A stretch of DNA of 35,796 bases from Sulfurimonadaceae bacterium (GCA_016744575.1 JADGEC010000022.1:1-35796); one strand, 5' to 3'. Positions 1-9,162 are shown, counted from the stretch's first letter. Notes: generated from the letters alone by a model not told the origin. Numbers and translations: made by a program.

Positions 1-9
1 ACGTGCATA

Positions 10-1563
10 TTAAAAGAAGTAGTTAGCCTCAAGACGATAGTCACCGTATGAACCGACATCTATCTTCTCTCCATTGATGATATACTCATCAGCAAAGACC
101 TGTCCCAAACGAAGTTTCAGTTCCAGATCAGGTAGGGAGTCGAATGTCTTCCAGATATCTATATGTGCGATAGCGTGGTCTGTAAAGGATACCGTGCCTG
201 CGTCGATCTTCTTCTGGTCATAATCCATATAGGCGACATCTGCCACGATCCGTACTCCCGGAAGTATGCCTGCTTTTCCAAAGTGATAATAAGCTTGGAC
301 CATATAGGAGTCCGTTCCTGCCATCCAGTTGTATTGTCCCATGGATCGGGTGTAACCACCTGTAGGGAAGCCGCGCCATGGTGCGATGATATCGCCGGCA
401 TCTTCTACCGTCGAATAGCCTGCCATGATAGAGCCGTTCTCACTATATAGCTTTAGTCGCACAGCGAGCATACTACCATCGACACTGTCTGGGTCTGTAT
501 AGGAGGCACTTTGAGTAAGAAGTGGTTCACTCTCAGAAGCAAGTCTTCCTGTCAATGAGGCACCACCTATCTCACCAGCACCTTGGTCATACTGTCGCAT
601 GTAACGGATGCCCGGAGTAAGTCTATAGCCATTGCCAAGCAAGATATCGTAGTTCATCTCCGGGATGAGAGAAGCGACAAAGCCATCGATGTACATAGTG
701 TCGAGATCGACTCGAAGGTTTGGTATTGAGCGGTTTTCCGCGGTGAAGATGAACATACTCGGGTCGATTTTTTCGCCCGCTGCTTCGATATTTGCGACAC
801 TTAGACCTTTGTGGGATACTGCATCATCATTTTCCAGACCTACACCTCTATTTGGGACATAGATGCCATCACTGTCTTGGAGCCGGTATGAGCCGTAGGC
901 GATGACACTGTGAAACTCGCGATGGTCACGTAGTTTCTGACGGTCGAAATAGGCGAGTCGAAGCCATGTGTCCTCTATATCGCCATCACTATCAAGGCTC
1001 ACTCCCTGAAATGTGTTGGGGACCATCTTTGTATCATTTGAACGTATGAGTACGCTTTCAAATTTTTGACGACCATATTTAAGTGATGTCTGAGCGATCC
1101 TATATTCGGCATAGGCTATGGCCAGGACATCGAGTGAAGCACCATGCCCGTATGCCCTTGAATAGGTGTCTTTAGCCGCTTTACCCGCATCAAAATAACC
1201 GATAGTACCATCACGATCGGTATCGTCTACCGTGACATGACTGGAGTAATAACCTACACTGGTTCCAAATCCTTTGAAGAAAGCTGTGGAGTAGAGCAGA
1301 CTACCACCGACGCCCCATGCATAGTTGTCATCATTACGATCGAGCACGCTCTCTGCCCAGTCCCAGTAGAAGAGGTTGCTACGAAGACGACCCTCAAAAC
1401 GGCCCTCTTGAAACATACTCTGGACATCGTCGACATCTTTTAATGATCGTTTATACTCGAGGATACCATTGTTCTTAAGTGTTATGGTCTCTGTCTCAAG
1501 GGCAGATGCGGTAGTAAATAATAGTAAGGATATAAGGATAGAAATAGATAATAACGGTTTCAT
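10..1563 (-). CDS. OprD-like outer-membrane porin
   Basis: 517-residue protein with an N-terminal signal peptide (hydrophobic core about residues 4-20, likely cleaved near ALE at 20-22) and a long beta-rich body with alternating polar and hydrophobic strands. It ends in two phenylalanines, the C-terminal aromatic signature recognised by the BAM machinery. Length and the tyrosine/glycine-rich strand pattern fit the OprD-like porins that are abundant in Campylobacterota, which pass small solutes or acids through the outer membrane. The substrate cannot be read from the sequence. The gene is monocistronic as far as the window shows and faces away from the DUF3754 gene across a 426-bp gap. The family call is by pattern recognition. 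Porin is quite sure; OprD class is likely. Confidence 0.8.
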   Translation of the reverse strand: MKPLLSISILISLLLFTTASALETETITLKNNGILEYKRSLKDVDDVQSMFQEGRFEGRLRSNLFYWDWAESVLDRNDDNYAWGVGGSLLYSTAFFKGFGTSVGYYSSHVTVDDTDRDGTIGYFDAGKAAKDTYSRAYGHGASLDVLAIAYAEYRIAQTSLKYGRQKFESVLIRSNDTKMVPNTFQGVSLDSDGDIEDTWLRLAYFDRQKLRDHREFHSVIAYGSYRLQDSDGIYVPNRGVGLENDDAVSHKGLSVANIEAAGEKIDPSMFIFTAENRSIPNLRVDLDTMYIDGFVASLIPEMNYDILLGNGYRLTPGIRYMRQYDQGAGEIGGASLTGRLASESEPLLTQSASYTDPDSVDGSMLAVRLKLYSENGSIMAGYSTVEDAGDIIAPWRGFPTGGYTRSMGQYNWMAGTDSYMVQAYYHFGKAGILPGVRIVADVAYMDYDQKKIDAGTVSFTDHAIAHIDIWKTFDSLPDLELKLRLGQVFADEYIINGEKIDVGSYGDYRLEANYFF

Positions 1564-1989
1564 CTGAACGTCTGTTCCCTTGTGCTATGTATAAGTATTT
1601 AAGACTTTGATCAGTGTAAAGTCCAAGGAAAGGCACTGATGTCTTTAGTATTTAGATCTGTTTTGCGAATTATATCAAAATATAATGCTTTGTATAAGTA
1701 AAATTGTTAATATCTTGCTCTTTCCGTAACATGATATAAGTCAAAAAAAGGGCTCTTTTAGGAGCAAGGGTGAGATGAGAGCTTCTCCTCGTCATATTGT
1801 GGGAAGATGTAGCCTGCGTAGAAGAGATGGTCTTTGTGGGTTCTTCTAGCATTATCGATGTCCATTTTGGAATAGACCCTGGTCATGTATATCTATAAAG
1901 ATGGGAAGGGTATAATCTTTCTACCAAACTAAATAAAAGTGCTATAAGATCGATATTGGATCTTACGGAGTGCTCTAAAGCTGACCATT
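1564..1989. other. 426-bp divergent intergenic region
   Basis: Non-coding gap between two divergently transcribed genes, so it should hold both promoters. A 60-codon minus-strand frame inside it (1670-1852) has no domain-like composition and I did not accept it. A short GCTC/GAGC stem (1752-1755 with 1762-1765) lies beside a run of seven A's at 1743-1749, so it reads as stem plus T-run on the minus strand. The stem is only 4 bp and the resemblance to a terminator is weak. The clearest element is the dyad at 1945-1965, listed separately. Confidence 0.5.
1945..1965. promoter_or_regulatory. Perfect 7-bp dyad upstream of the DUF3754 gene
   Basis: TAAGATC, a 7-base spacer, then GATCTTA: a perfect inverted repeat ending 24 bases before the ATG at 1990. 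It could be an operator for a dimeric regulator or a small hairpin in the 5' leader. A TATAAG hexamer overlaps its left edge (1943-1948), which would suit an operator over a -10 box. The regulator is unknown. Confidence 0.35.
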
Positions 1990-3312
1990 ATGAACTTTGA
2001 TGACCAAATACTTGAACGCTTTATTCCTGTAGCGTATGATGAACTGTTGGAGGATGCACTGGAGCATCTCTCTTTTGAAGAAGAGGATATAGAGGGTTAT
2101 CGTAAGTTCTCACTACTCTTAGAACAGTTTTATCATGCAAAGTTCTATGGGCGACTTAAACGGCTTAAGAGGCTCTATCATCCTTTTAACCCGGACACGG
2201 ATACCGTGACGCGTCAGAGTTATTCACCAGAAGCTTACCTCGAGATGAAAAGTGACCTTGTCAAAGAGATCCGTCCCTTATTAGATAATGCGAACTATGA
2301 GGAGTTGACCGAAGAAGAGCTTAATATTGCTTTGTCAAAGACCTCGCCGCATGGAGTGGAAGTGACAGTTGATTTTGACGATTTTGACGATATCTCTCTT
2401 TTCTATCGTGGTGAAGCCTATAAGTATGAGGATAAGCGTGACTGGAAGAGCTTTTATTTGAAAAAAGAGCAGGTAAGAGTCAATATCTATCGCCGTCTTT
2501 TTTTACTGCTTAAACCAAAGACATTGACACAGCGTGCCCAGGAGATAGCGACCCGTGATGGTCAAGAGCTTGAGAAGGTCATCAAAAAGCTGCGTAAAGA
2601 CAATAAAGTCCTGATCGATGGTGAGAAGAACGAGCGTATTTTTATCAAACTCTTTAAAGATATACCACACCCAGATCTTGAGATGCTCTTTCCCAATACT
2701 AAAGTCCGTATGACGCTACAGGATAAATTGAAGATCGGCGTTACCGGAGGGGGCGGAACAGTCGGTGGAGCCATTACTATGATCGGTAAGATCGGTGCAG
2801 TGATCGAACCGTTCTCACTACTTATGGCTATCGGAGGCTTTGGCGGCGTACTCTGGCGACAGATCAAAAATGTCTTTACCCAGCATACACGCTATATGGC
2901 GACACTGGCAAAACATCTCTATTACTATAATCTAGATAATAATGCAGGTGCACTGGCTTATATGGTCAATATGGCGGAGATGGAGGAGAGTAAAGAAGCA
3001 CTGCTTGCCTACTTTTTTATCGTCCATGACAATGGCAGGCTCGATCGGAAGGAACTTGATGAAGCTATTGAAGCTTATATGGCAGCGACTTATGAGCTAC
3101 CTATGGACTTTGAGGTGGATGATGGTGTTGAGAAACTGTTGAGACTGGGATTGATCGAAGAGAGAGAGACGCTTTTGCATGCAGTCGCTATCACAGAAGC
3201 ACTCAGCCGTCTTGAGCAGAGTTGGGGTGAGATCATAGCGTCAGGCACGACTAAAAAAGAGTCTAAGGAGTCTGTTCGGTCTGTATTGAATTGGCTGAAA
3301 AACTCTTCGTGA
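1990..3312 (+). CDS. DUF3754 (TMEM143-like) membrane protein
   Basis: 440-residue protein I recognise as DUF3754, a family shared between bacteria and the eukaryotic mitochondrial protein TMEM143. Its molecular function is not established. Visible family marks are the acidic central stretch followed by FYRGEA (about residues 137-142), the KEQVRVNIYRRL segment (about 158-169), and the IFIKLFKDIPHPDLEMLFP block (about 220-238). A glycine-rich hydrophobic pair of likely membrane segments follows (about 249-290), then a soluble helical C-terminus with several tyrosines. No signal peptide is seen. The start has no strong Shine-Dalgarno; the GGAG at 1967-1970 is too distant. The gene converges with the small-protein pair, with only 3 bases between the stops. 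Confidence 0.8.
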   Translation: MNFDDQILERFIPVAYDELLEDALEHLSFEEEDIEGYRKFSLLLEQFYHAKFYGRLKRLKRLYHPFNPDTDTVTRQSYSPEAYLEMKSDLVKEIRPLLDNANYEELTEEELNIALSKTSPHGVEVTVDFDDFDDISLFYRGEAYKYEDKRDWKSFYLKKEQVRVNIYRRLFLLLKPKTLTQRAQEIATRDGQELEKVIKKLRKDNKVLIDGEKNERIFIKLFKDIPHPDLEMLFPNTKVRMTLQDKLKIGVTGGGGTVGGAITMIGKIGAVIEPFSLLMAIGGFGGVLWRQIKNVFTQHTRYMATLAKHLYYYNLDNNAGALAYMVNMAEMEESKEALLAYFFIVHDNGRLDRKELDEAIEAYMAATYELPMDFEVDDGVEKLLRLGLIEERETLLHAVAITEALSRLEQSWGEIIASGTTKKESKESVRSVLNWLKNSS

Positions 3313-3315
3313 TCA

Positions 3316-3552
3316 TCAGCTCTTCTCTTTTTTATCCTCGAGTGGCTCCTCGTCGGAGTGCTCTTTAGCGCTTCTCTTTTTTCTTTCATGATAGTTATCT
3401 AGGCGATCCCAGACTTTTTTATCCGATCTGAACTTTTTGCTCGATCGGTAGGCTTCCATGTCTGGATCGTCTATTGCATGAAAGGTATCTAGAAGACCCC
3501 AGAGGGAATCATCTGCTTTTTTATCTTTTTTGAAAAAGGAGAAGAGTCTCAT
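3316..3552 (-). CDS. Small LW..LD repeat protein A (78 aa)
   Basis: I do not recognise a named family. The 78-residue, highly charged protein begins with a short hydrophobic start (MRLFSFF) and then carries the same short motif twice: LWGLLD at residues 17-22 and VWDRLD at 47-52, so the two tryptophans are exactly 30 residues apart. The C-terminus is lysine/glutamate-rich and likely disordered. The ATG is well supported by an AAGGAAG ribosome site a few bases upstream. The downstream neighbour in the same operon (protein B, transcribed first) has the same layout. This argues that both are real genes and are paralogs. Two-motif small proteins of this type could be peripheral membrane or adaptor peptides, but that is a guess. 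Confidence 0.75.
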   Translation of the reverse strand: MRLFSFFKKDKKADDSLWGLLDTFHAIDDPDMEAYRSSKKFRSDKKVWDRLDNYHERKKRSAKEHSDEEPLEDKKEKS

Positions 3553-3561
3553 GTCCTTCCT

Positions 3562-3789
3562 TTATATGGAACATCGAACGGAGAGATTGTTTAGCTTTCT
3601 CTCCTGTTTTTCGTAATAGTCGTCAAGTTTACCCCATAAGTCTATCTCAGACTTTTTTTGCTTGCCTTGAGTAGGATGACTCTTATTAGACTCCAGTCTT
3701 TCATAGTCTTTATCGAGAGTGTCCCATAGTGATCGAGGTGTAGGTTCGTCGACTTTTTTACTTAGTCCTAGAAATGAGAAAAATGACAT
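3562..3789 (-). CDS. Small LW..LD repeat protein B (75 aa)
   Basis: Paralog of the protein encoded at 3316-3552, and the first gene of the pair. It has the same short hydrophobic start (MSFFSFLG), a KK-D segment, then LWDTLD at residues 21-26 and LWGKLD at 51-56. The tryptophans are again exactly 30 residues apart, and the second motif is followed by D-x-Y-x-E as in protein A (DNYHE versus DDYYE). Outside the motifs the two proteins are strongly diverged, which suggests an old duplication held by selection. A GAAGGA ribosome site precedes the ATG. The stop codon lies just before the ribosome site of the next gene, so translation is probably coupled. Function is unknown. Confidence 0.75.
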   Translation of the reverse strand: MSFFSFLGLSKKVDEPTPRSLWDTLDKDYERLESNKSHPTQGKQKKSEIDLWGKLDDYYEKQERKLNNLSVRCSI

Positions 3790-4014
3790 CGGTGTCCTTC
3801 ATATACTATTAAGATAGGTAAACAAGATTATATATAGTTTGATATTGTTATATAATATTTATTATGATTTGCTTAAGGCAAGAAGTCATTGATTACTATA
3901 TAAGTTTTTTTAAAGAGTGATTCTCTTTGTGAGTAGAGGTGATGTCGTTTTCCGTAGATTATCAGGCCCATCGCTAAAACACTTGTCTGAGTGCATGAGA
4001 ATCTATAAATAAGT

Positions 4015-4020
4015 TATACT
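4015..4020 (+). promoter_or_regulatory. Candidate -10 box for the beta-propeller gene
   Basis: TATACT lies 33 bases before the ATG at 4054 in an AT-rich region. No convincing -35 hexamer is visible, which is usual for the housekeeping sigma factor of Campylobacterota. A second candidate, TATAAA at 4004-4009, is close by. Inferred from motif match only. Confidence 0.35.
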
Positions 4021-4053
4021 GCTGAAATATTTATTTGTTTCGTCAGGATACCG

Positions 4054-5010
4054 ATGTTCATTTCACGACTCTTTTTGATCGTCTCTTTATTGCTCTTGTC
4101 ACTCAACGCTAGAGATATCAAGCCTCTTTTTCGTCTGCACGCTACTGGACTGGTGACAGACTTCGTGATAGACGGTTTTGAACTCTATGCATCTACCGAT
4201 ATGGGTAGCATCGATATCTTTGATATCAGGACACGAAAGATGATCAGGCAGATAACACTGGAGCCTTTAAAAGACTTTAAAGGAGAGCTCATCCCGGCAA
4301 AGGTCTTCAGTGTCGATCGGCATAATGGAAAGACTTTGATCGTCAGTGCTAGTGCGGATGGTTACCGTGATGTATGGGTCCATGATGGAAGAGAGTTGCA
4401 GAACATCATCACCCCCGCCGATAAGCTTGTCATCCAGGAAGCCCGTTTTATCGATGATGAGAAAATCCTCTTTGGGACGCTGGATTACGATGTGATCTTG
4501 TATGATACCCAGGAGAAATATCAAGCCTATAAACATCATGTGGCGCAGGGTTCTTTTTCCGACATAGACCTCAGTGCGGATCATACCAGGATGATCACAG
4601 CGGACGAGAGTGGAGAGGTGACACTGAGTGATGTCAAGACATCTGAGGTCTTAGAGGTGTTCTCAACGCAAAATGTCGATAAGGTCTATAAGATAGCATA
4701 CCGTAATGGTACGGTGATCACTGCAGGACAGGACAGACGAGTCGGTGTCTACCCAAAAGATGGAGAGCCGTATCATATAAAAAGTGATTTTCTTGTCTAC
4801 TGTGCGGGACTAAGCCCTGATGGTTCTATCGGTGTCTATGCCAGCGGTGTGGATAATGATCTGCAGACCTTTGATGTGAGAAATGGTAAGAAGCGAGACA
4901 GACTCATAGGCCACTTCGCCACTTTGACGACCATCCATTTTCTAAATGAGAATGAACTCTTCAGCGCTGGTGATGAGAACGATATCTTCTTCTGGAGCCT
5001 AAGAGAGTAA
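4054..5010 (+). CDS. Periplasmic WD40-like beta-propeller (NapL-like)
   Basis: 318 residues with a signal peptide (hydrophobic core about 5-18, cleavage likely after LNA near residue 19) and a body of repeated blades of the WD40/YVTN type. Blade-like units include the T-DMGSIDIFDIRTRK segment (about 49-63) and the later pattern GQDRRVGVY, SGVDNDLQTFDV and SAGDENDIFFWSL at the C-terminus. The overall shape and length resemble NapL, a periplasmic propeller found in the nap nitrate-reductase operon of Campylobacterota. No other nap gene is in this window, so the symbol is withheld. It could equally be a generic propeller scaffold. It converges on the DUF445 gene with a 23-bp gap. Ribosome site CAGGA precedes the ATG. 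Confidence 0.65.
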   Translation: MFISRLFLIVSLLLLSLNARDIKPLFRLHATGLVTDFVIDGFELYASTDMGSIDIFDIRTRKMIRQITLEPLKDFKGELIPAKVFSVDRHNGKTLIVSASADGYRDVWVHDGRELQNIITPADKLVIQEARFIDDEKILFGTLDYDVILYDTQEKYQAYKHHVAQGSFSDIDLSADHTRMITADESGEVTLSDVKTSEVLEVFSTQNVDKVYKIAYRNGTVITAGQDRRVGVYPKDGEPYHIKSDFLVYCAGLSPDGSIGVYASGVDNDLQTFDVRNGKKRDRLIGHFATLTTIHFLNENELFSAGDENDIFFWSLRE

Positions 5011-5033
5011 AGAGCCCTCCAGAGCAGTCTGAC

Positions 5034-8000
5034 TCAATACGAGAACGCTACCGGTATCCCGAAGACCGCTCCATATCCTCCATAGAGGATGAGCCGGTTA
5101 AAATAGACTTTTGCAAAGGAGTTGAGCATCTCTTCGAGTTCACTTGGATGCATGGCATTGATCTCGCGTTCGATGACCTCTTTGAAATCTATGGAACCGA
5201 TAAGCCCATCCATGTTAGCGATGACTGTGTCATAGGTGGCATCGAACCCATTGTCGAGTAGATACTCTTTAAGCCGTGTATCGATAAGACCGTTGAGTGA
5301 ACGAAGTGTCGTTGCCATAAGTGGGATTATCACGTGTGCGATCGAATCCCGGAACGCATCATCACCCAGAAGTGTAGTGATGGTCTGCTCAAGTGACTGC
5401 TGGAGTCTGCTCTCGTCTACTAAAGAAGCTATTCCTTCGCTATCGAACCCATCAAGTAATATAGTGACTAGGTGTTGTTCGAAAAGTGCATATCCTGATG
5501 AGTCAAAGAGCTGCTGAGAACTAAAGCGTATCTGTTCTTCAATATCCTGATGTGTCAGCCCTGCAAGTAAGGTATTGAGTGTGTTATGGCTGAAAAACTC
5601 ATTGCGGGTGTGCTGGATGAACGAGGAGAGTTGCTTTACGAGGATGTCGTGCTCTTTTTTAAGGGACTCTATTATCTCCGCTCTGGCAAAGTCGATCTCC
5701 TCATCTACCGTTTCGAGTATCACTCTTACGGAATGAAACTCCATGACCTCTAGCTGTTCACCGAGTGTAGCGGTATAGGTGTCTTCGACCATCATCACAC
5801 CGATCCTCCCTATTCCAGAAGCGACATCGGCATGACTTAGGACCTCATTGACGATGGGGGTGAATGCGTGAAGGTCAAGTAGTTCGTCTTTGATCCCAAA
5901 GCTACTTAATTCTTTCTCCTTAAGCTCTTCAAGGAAATGATGGGTGACAGACTCGACCTCTGCTTTACGCTCATTCAAAAAGATCGGCATCTCTTTGTCG
6001 ATCAAGATCGTGATAAAACGCCTGATATCGCCAAAGACGCCGCTGGCTCTAAAGAGTGCGTTGGTCGCAAAACTGTTGTGTGATTTGACTGCTCGCCTGA
6101 TCTCGGTGATGATGCTTCTTTTCTCATCTTGAAGCTGTTCGATGATCCCGTCGAGACCGTGATCGAAAAGAAGGCGCAGGTTCTCCTCGATGGTCTCGGT
6201 CAATGCACCATTGAACATCTCACCGATGTTTTTATCTGTCTTTACGGTCTCCTCTATTAACATACTCTGAAGAAAGTCGATGACTTCATGTTGTACACGT
6301 TCACTTTGGAGACGGCTTACGACATACTCACTTAGACGAGTACTAAAGAGATCTTGCATCGGTGGTGTCAATAGAGAACTGATGGGACGGTCCTGCCACT
6401 GCTCGAGAATGGGTTTGCCCAGTGTATCGATCATCTCCAGGAGAAACTCTTTCTCTTCAAGTCGTTGATGAGCATAAGTCAGTGTATGGTCGACTCCGAT
6501 GGTGATCAGTCGGTCTGCCAGCTCTGAGACCTCCGTTGGCAGTGCATGCTCAAAAGTCTGTGTGCCATGATCATCAAGCCACTGCTGCGCACGCGCTGTA
6601 AGACCATTTTCTAGACGTCTTTGTCCTCTCTCTCTGAGGGTCTTTCGGTTGGAGGACTCACGAAAATAGGATAGATCTGTGCCATTGGCAGTAAGAAGTG
6701 CTTTCTCTGCCATAGCTTCTGTATCGAACTGCTTGGCGGCCATGCCATATGCAGAGAAGAATATCTCCGTAGAGAAGTATTCAGCGTGGCGATCGAGAAA
6801 AGCCTCAGCGACTCGGTAGTCATCGGCTGTGATATAGGCTTTGAGCGTATCGATAAGGTGAGGTCTGAGTGTGATGATCTTATCGTGGATAGCATCCTGT
6901 GTCAGCAGGGTCTCATCCACGAACTTGGACATGTTCTTCGCAAAGAAAGGTTTTCGCTTCCCTACGATCCCGGGGGTGAAGGGGATGTTCATACCAAGTA
7001 GACTTTTTCGCTCATAAGGTCTGAAAAGCATCTTTAACGCAAGCCAGTTAGTCAAGACCCCTGTTGCACCATAGACAATAGGGATGGCGGCGAAAAGATA
7101 AGGACCGCTCAGGGCACCAGTCAGTTGCTGTACACCATAGAGTACGCCTCCGACACCAGCACCCAGACCGGCACCTAACCAGGTGATAGGACCGAGTTCT
7201 GCTCCCATGAACTCTTCGACCTGCTCTTGTAGTTTGGTCGGTCCCATTGCGAGTAGTTCGTTTTTGACTGTCATGGAGACATTTTTTTCCAGAAGTAGGG
7301 GAAGGTTGTCATTGATACCCATGACTGCGATATCACTCAGGCGTTTGGCACTGCTCTCATGTCCGGCGACTATGTCGAAGAGTGTATGTAGATGTGTTGT
7401 CTCGGCCTTAAGTGAGAACGCAGATTTTTGTTCCTGCAAGAGATGCTGTATCTTAGGACGGATGAAGGTGAGTGTCTCTTTGTCCAACAATGTCGAAAGG
7501 GGCAGCCTTTGCACACGCTTTTGCAGACGTTCCGTAAAGAGTGTCTGCATCTGTGCCTCATGTTTAGAGAGCATCTCCAGGACTGTTTTAGGACTTTTTT
7601 CGTTTATAAAGCTTCCAAGTGGTCGTTGGATCGTCTTGCGTATCTGAGAGGCCGCAAGCTTTTTCAACTGTCTGTTCTTTTGAGCATCTTTAAGCCAGAG
7701 ACTTAACCTTTGTGGCTCGAGCAGTGATTCGACTTGCTCAAGAAGCTGTCCTTGCCAACTGCTGTTAAAGAGTGATGAGAGCGGCCGAGCGAAGAGCTCA
7801 CCGAACATTAGGCGTTCGATGAAAGGGGCGGCTCTGGGAAGGTTGAGCTGTATAAGTCTTGCGACTAGCAGTGGTGTGAGCCAGTTTCGTGATGTAAGTT
7901 CCGTGATGACATGGCCGATGCTTCGTTTACTGATGGCATCGAGAACGAGGTCAAGTCCTTTGCGGACGTGGGCTTCTCTGGAACTCTCATCATCAAGTAT

Positions 8001-9119
8001 CCCGGTAAGCCGGTCTATTAAGCGAAAACGTTCTGTGACCTTACCCAGAAAGACTGCTTTGAAGGAGTATTTCATCTTACCAAGCGGACCGCCGCTTTTT
8101 AACGAAGCATCGATAAGGCGTTCTATGAACACCTCCAGATCACCGCTGTTGGCTTCAAGCCAGTCGATCATCAGTGCAAGTAGACGAGGCAGATGCGTCT
8201 CGACGAGACCTACTATCTCCTGTGTGGTCTGCTCGCTAAGAAGATCGCTAAGCGGTTCATCGACACCTTTGAGGCTTTCGAGTATCGCCGCGGAGAGATG
8301 GGTGAGTTCCTCTCTGCCCTGAGGGCTCTCCATCAAGAGAAGAAAGCGTCCCATGAGGTGTTGAGAGAGTGCTGTCGTGCGCTCTTCTCCCAAGCGATCC
8401 TGGATACTTTTGGTGAATAGCATCTCCAGAAGGGCCGGGATAAGGGTGTCCAGTCCTAAAGAGTCTCTGACATCATATAACATCGTCTCAAAAGCAAGAG
8501 GGTCTATACTTCGCAGCAGCATGTCAAGCAGGGTCTCAAGCTCTCCATCTAGCAAGATCATCATCCGTTTTGTTAAGAGCTTTTCGATGCTGATGTCACT
8601 GTGACGCAACTGTTCCATCATCTCAGGTGTCAAAGCGATTATAGTCTTATAGAGATAGGAGAAGAGGGCTTGACTCAACTCCTTTTGTAGGTCTTCAGGC
8701 AGCAGTGCATCGATATTGATGTGTGCGGCAGTGCGCTCTAACAAAGCATCGATAAGATCAGCTTCCATGGGCTCAAGAAAATCGAGTACAGCATCAAGCG
8801 TCTCTTTTAGCCCCTCGATGTCGCCGAGTCTAGTGTCGGGGAAACGCTTATAGAGAGCTTGTCTAAGAAGGTATTCCACAGCTTTTTGCAGCTCTGTCTT
8901 AAAAGCGTCGCTGGAGAACTCATGCTCTAGTGTGGCATGGTTGATAAGGTCACGTTCGACCAGTTTACTGATATTCTCCACAAACTCCTCAAAATTACTT
9001 GCGAGTACGCCCCCTCCGACGATGGGGTACTTCTTAAAGAGCATCTTGATAGCCATAGTATTGGTGATATAGCCGGTGATACCGCCTGCGACCAGATTGG
9101 ATAGGAGTTGTGTAAGCAT
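5034..9119 (-). CDS. Giant tandem DUF445 membrane protein
   Basis: 1361 residues, far longer than usual DUF445 proteins (about 400-450 residues). The N-terminus shows the family signature, a first membrane helix with GGITGYITNTMAIKMLFKKY (about residues 12-31). The signature recurs near the middle with a second membrane region (about 645-700) containing TGVLTNWLALKMLFRPY, followed by PFTPGIVGKRK, the most conserved family block. The C-terminus ends in a third hydrophobic helix (about 1338-1361). Between these lie long helical, probably coiled-coil, soluble stretches. So two DUF445 modules are joined in one chain with several hundred residues of helical linker. DUF445 proteins (YheB-like) are envelope proteins without a firmly known function. 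The frame is unbroken over 4 kb, so the gene is intact. The ATG lies 80 bp downstream of the rubredoxin gene on the same strand. Confidence 0.85.
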   Translation of the reverse strand: MLTQLLSNLVAGGITGYITNTMAIKMLFKKYPIVGGGVLASNFEEFVENISKLVERDLINHATLEHEFSSDAFKTELQKAVEYLLRQALYKRFPDTRLGDIEGLKETLDAVLDFLEPMEADLIDALLERTAAHINIDALLPEDLQKELSQALFSYLYKTIIALTPEMMEQLRHSDISIEKLLTKRMMILLDGELETLLDMLLRSIDPLAFETMLYDVRDSLGLDTLIPALLEMLFTKSIQDRLGEERTTALSQHLMGRFLLLMESPQGREELTHLSAAILESLKGVDEPLSDLLSEQTTQEIVGLVETHLPRLLALMIDWLEANSGDLEVFIERLIDASLKSGGPLGKMKYSFKAVFLGKVTERFRLIDRLTGILDDESSREAHVRKGLDLVLDAISKRSIGHVITELTSRNWLTPLLVARLIQLNLPRAAPFIERLMFGELFARPLSSLFNSSWQGQLLEQVESLLEPQRLSLWLKDAQKNRQLKKLAASQIRKTIQRPLGSFINEKSPKTVLEMLSKHEAQMQTLFTERLQKRVQRLPLSTLLDKETLTFIRPKIQHLLQEQKSAFSLKAETTHLHTLFDIVAGHESSAKRLSDIAVMGINDNLPLLLEKNVSMTVKNELLAMGPTKLQEQVEEFMGAELGPITWLGAGLGAGVGGVLYGVQQLTGALSGPYLFAAIPIVYGATGVLTNWLALKMLFRPYERKSLLGMNIPFTPGIVGKRKPFFAKNMSKFVDETLLTQDAIHDKIITLRPHLIDTLKAYITADDYRVAEAFLDRHAEYFSTEIFFSAYGMAAKQFDTEAMAEKALLTANGTDLSYFRESSNRKTLRERGQRRLENGLTARAQQWLDDHGTQTFEHALPTEVSELADRLITIGVDHTLTYAHQRLEEKEFLLEMIDTLGKPILEQWQDRPISSLLTPPMQDLFSTRLSEYVVSRLQSERVQHEVIDFLQSMLIEETVKTDKNIGEMFNGALTETIEENLRLLFDHGLDGIIEQLQDEKRSIITEIRRAVKSHNSFATNALFRASGVFGDIRRFITILIDKEMPIFLNERKAEVESVTHHFLEELKEKELSSFGIKDELLDLHAFTPIVNEVLSHADVASGIGRIGVMMVEDTYTATLGEQLEVMEFHSVRVILETVDEEIDFARAEIIESLKKEHDILVKQLSSFIQHTRNEFFSHNTLNTLLAGLTHQDIEEQIRFSSQQLFDSSGYALFEQHLVTILLDGFDSEGIASLVDESRLQQSLEQTITTLLGDDAFRDSIAHVIIPLMATTLRSLNGLIDTRLKEYLLDNGFDATYDTVIANMDGLIGSIDFKEVIEREINAMHPSELEEMLNSFAKVYFNRLILYGGYGAVFGIPVAFSY
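9063..9076. other. Placeholder for N-terminal membrane helix coding of DUF445 protein
   Basis: Not a separate gene: this short stretch encodes the glycine-rich start of the first membrane helix of the DUF445 protein. It is marked because it matches the mid-protein helix coded near 7040-7100 and shows where the two modules begin. Confidence 0.3.
9063..9076. other. Module boundary note (DUF445 copy 1)
   Basis: Same location as the preceding note. The corresponding start of copy 2 is around 7040-7100. Confidence 0.1.
9063..9076. other. Duplicate of the preceding note; ignore
   Basis: No additional information. Confidence 0.01.
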
Positions 9120-9162
9120 GCGTGATTATAGCTATGCAAAGATATGAAAAGCTTGTAGCGTA

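Noticed and set aside
1670-1852. 60-codon minus-strand frame in the porin/DUF3754 gap
   Set aside because: No family resemblance, no ribosome site, and low-quality composition; the region is best read as a promoter gap.
7819-8322. 167-codon plus-strand frame
   Set aside because: Antisense shadow of the long DUF445 gene, rich in Ser/Arg as expected for a complementary frame.
9063-9076. Three short note entries in the feature list at this place
   Set aside because: They mark only the first DUF445 membrane helix, are not separate features, and should be disregarded.
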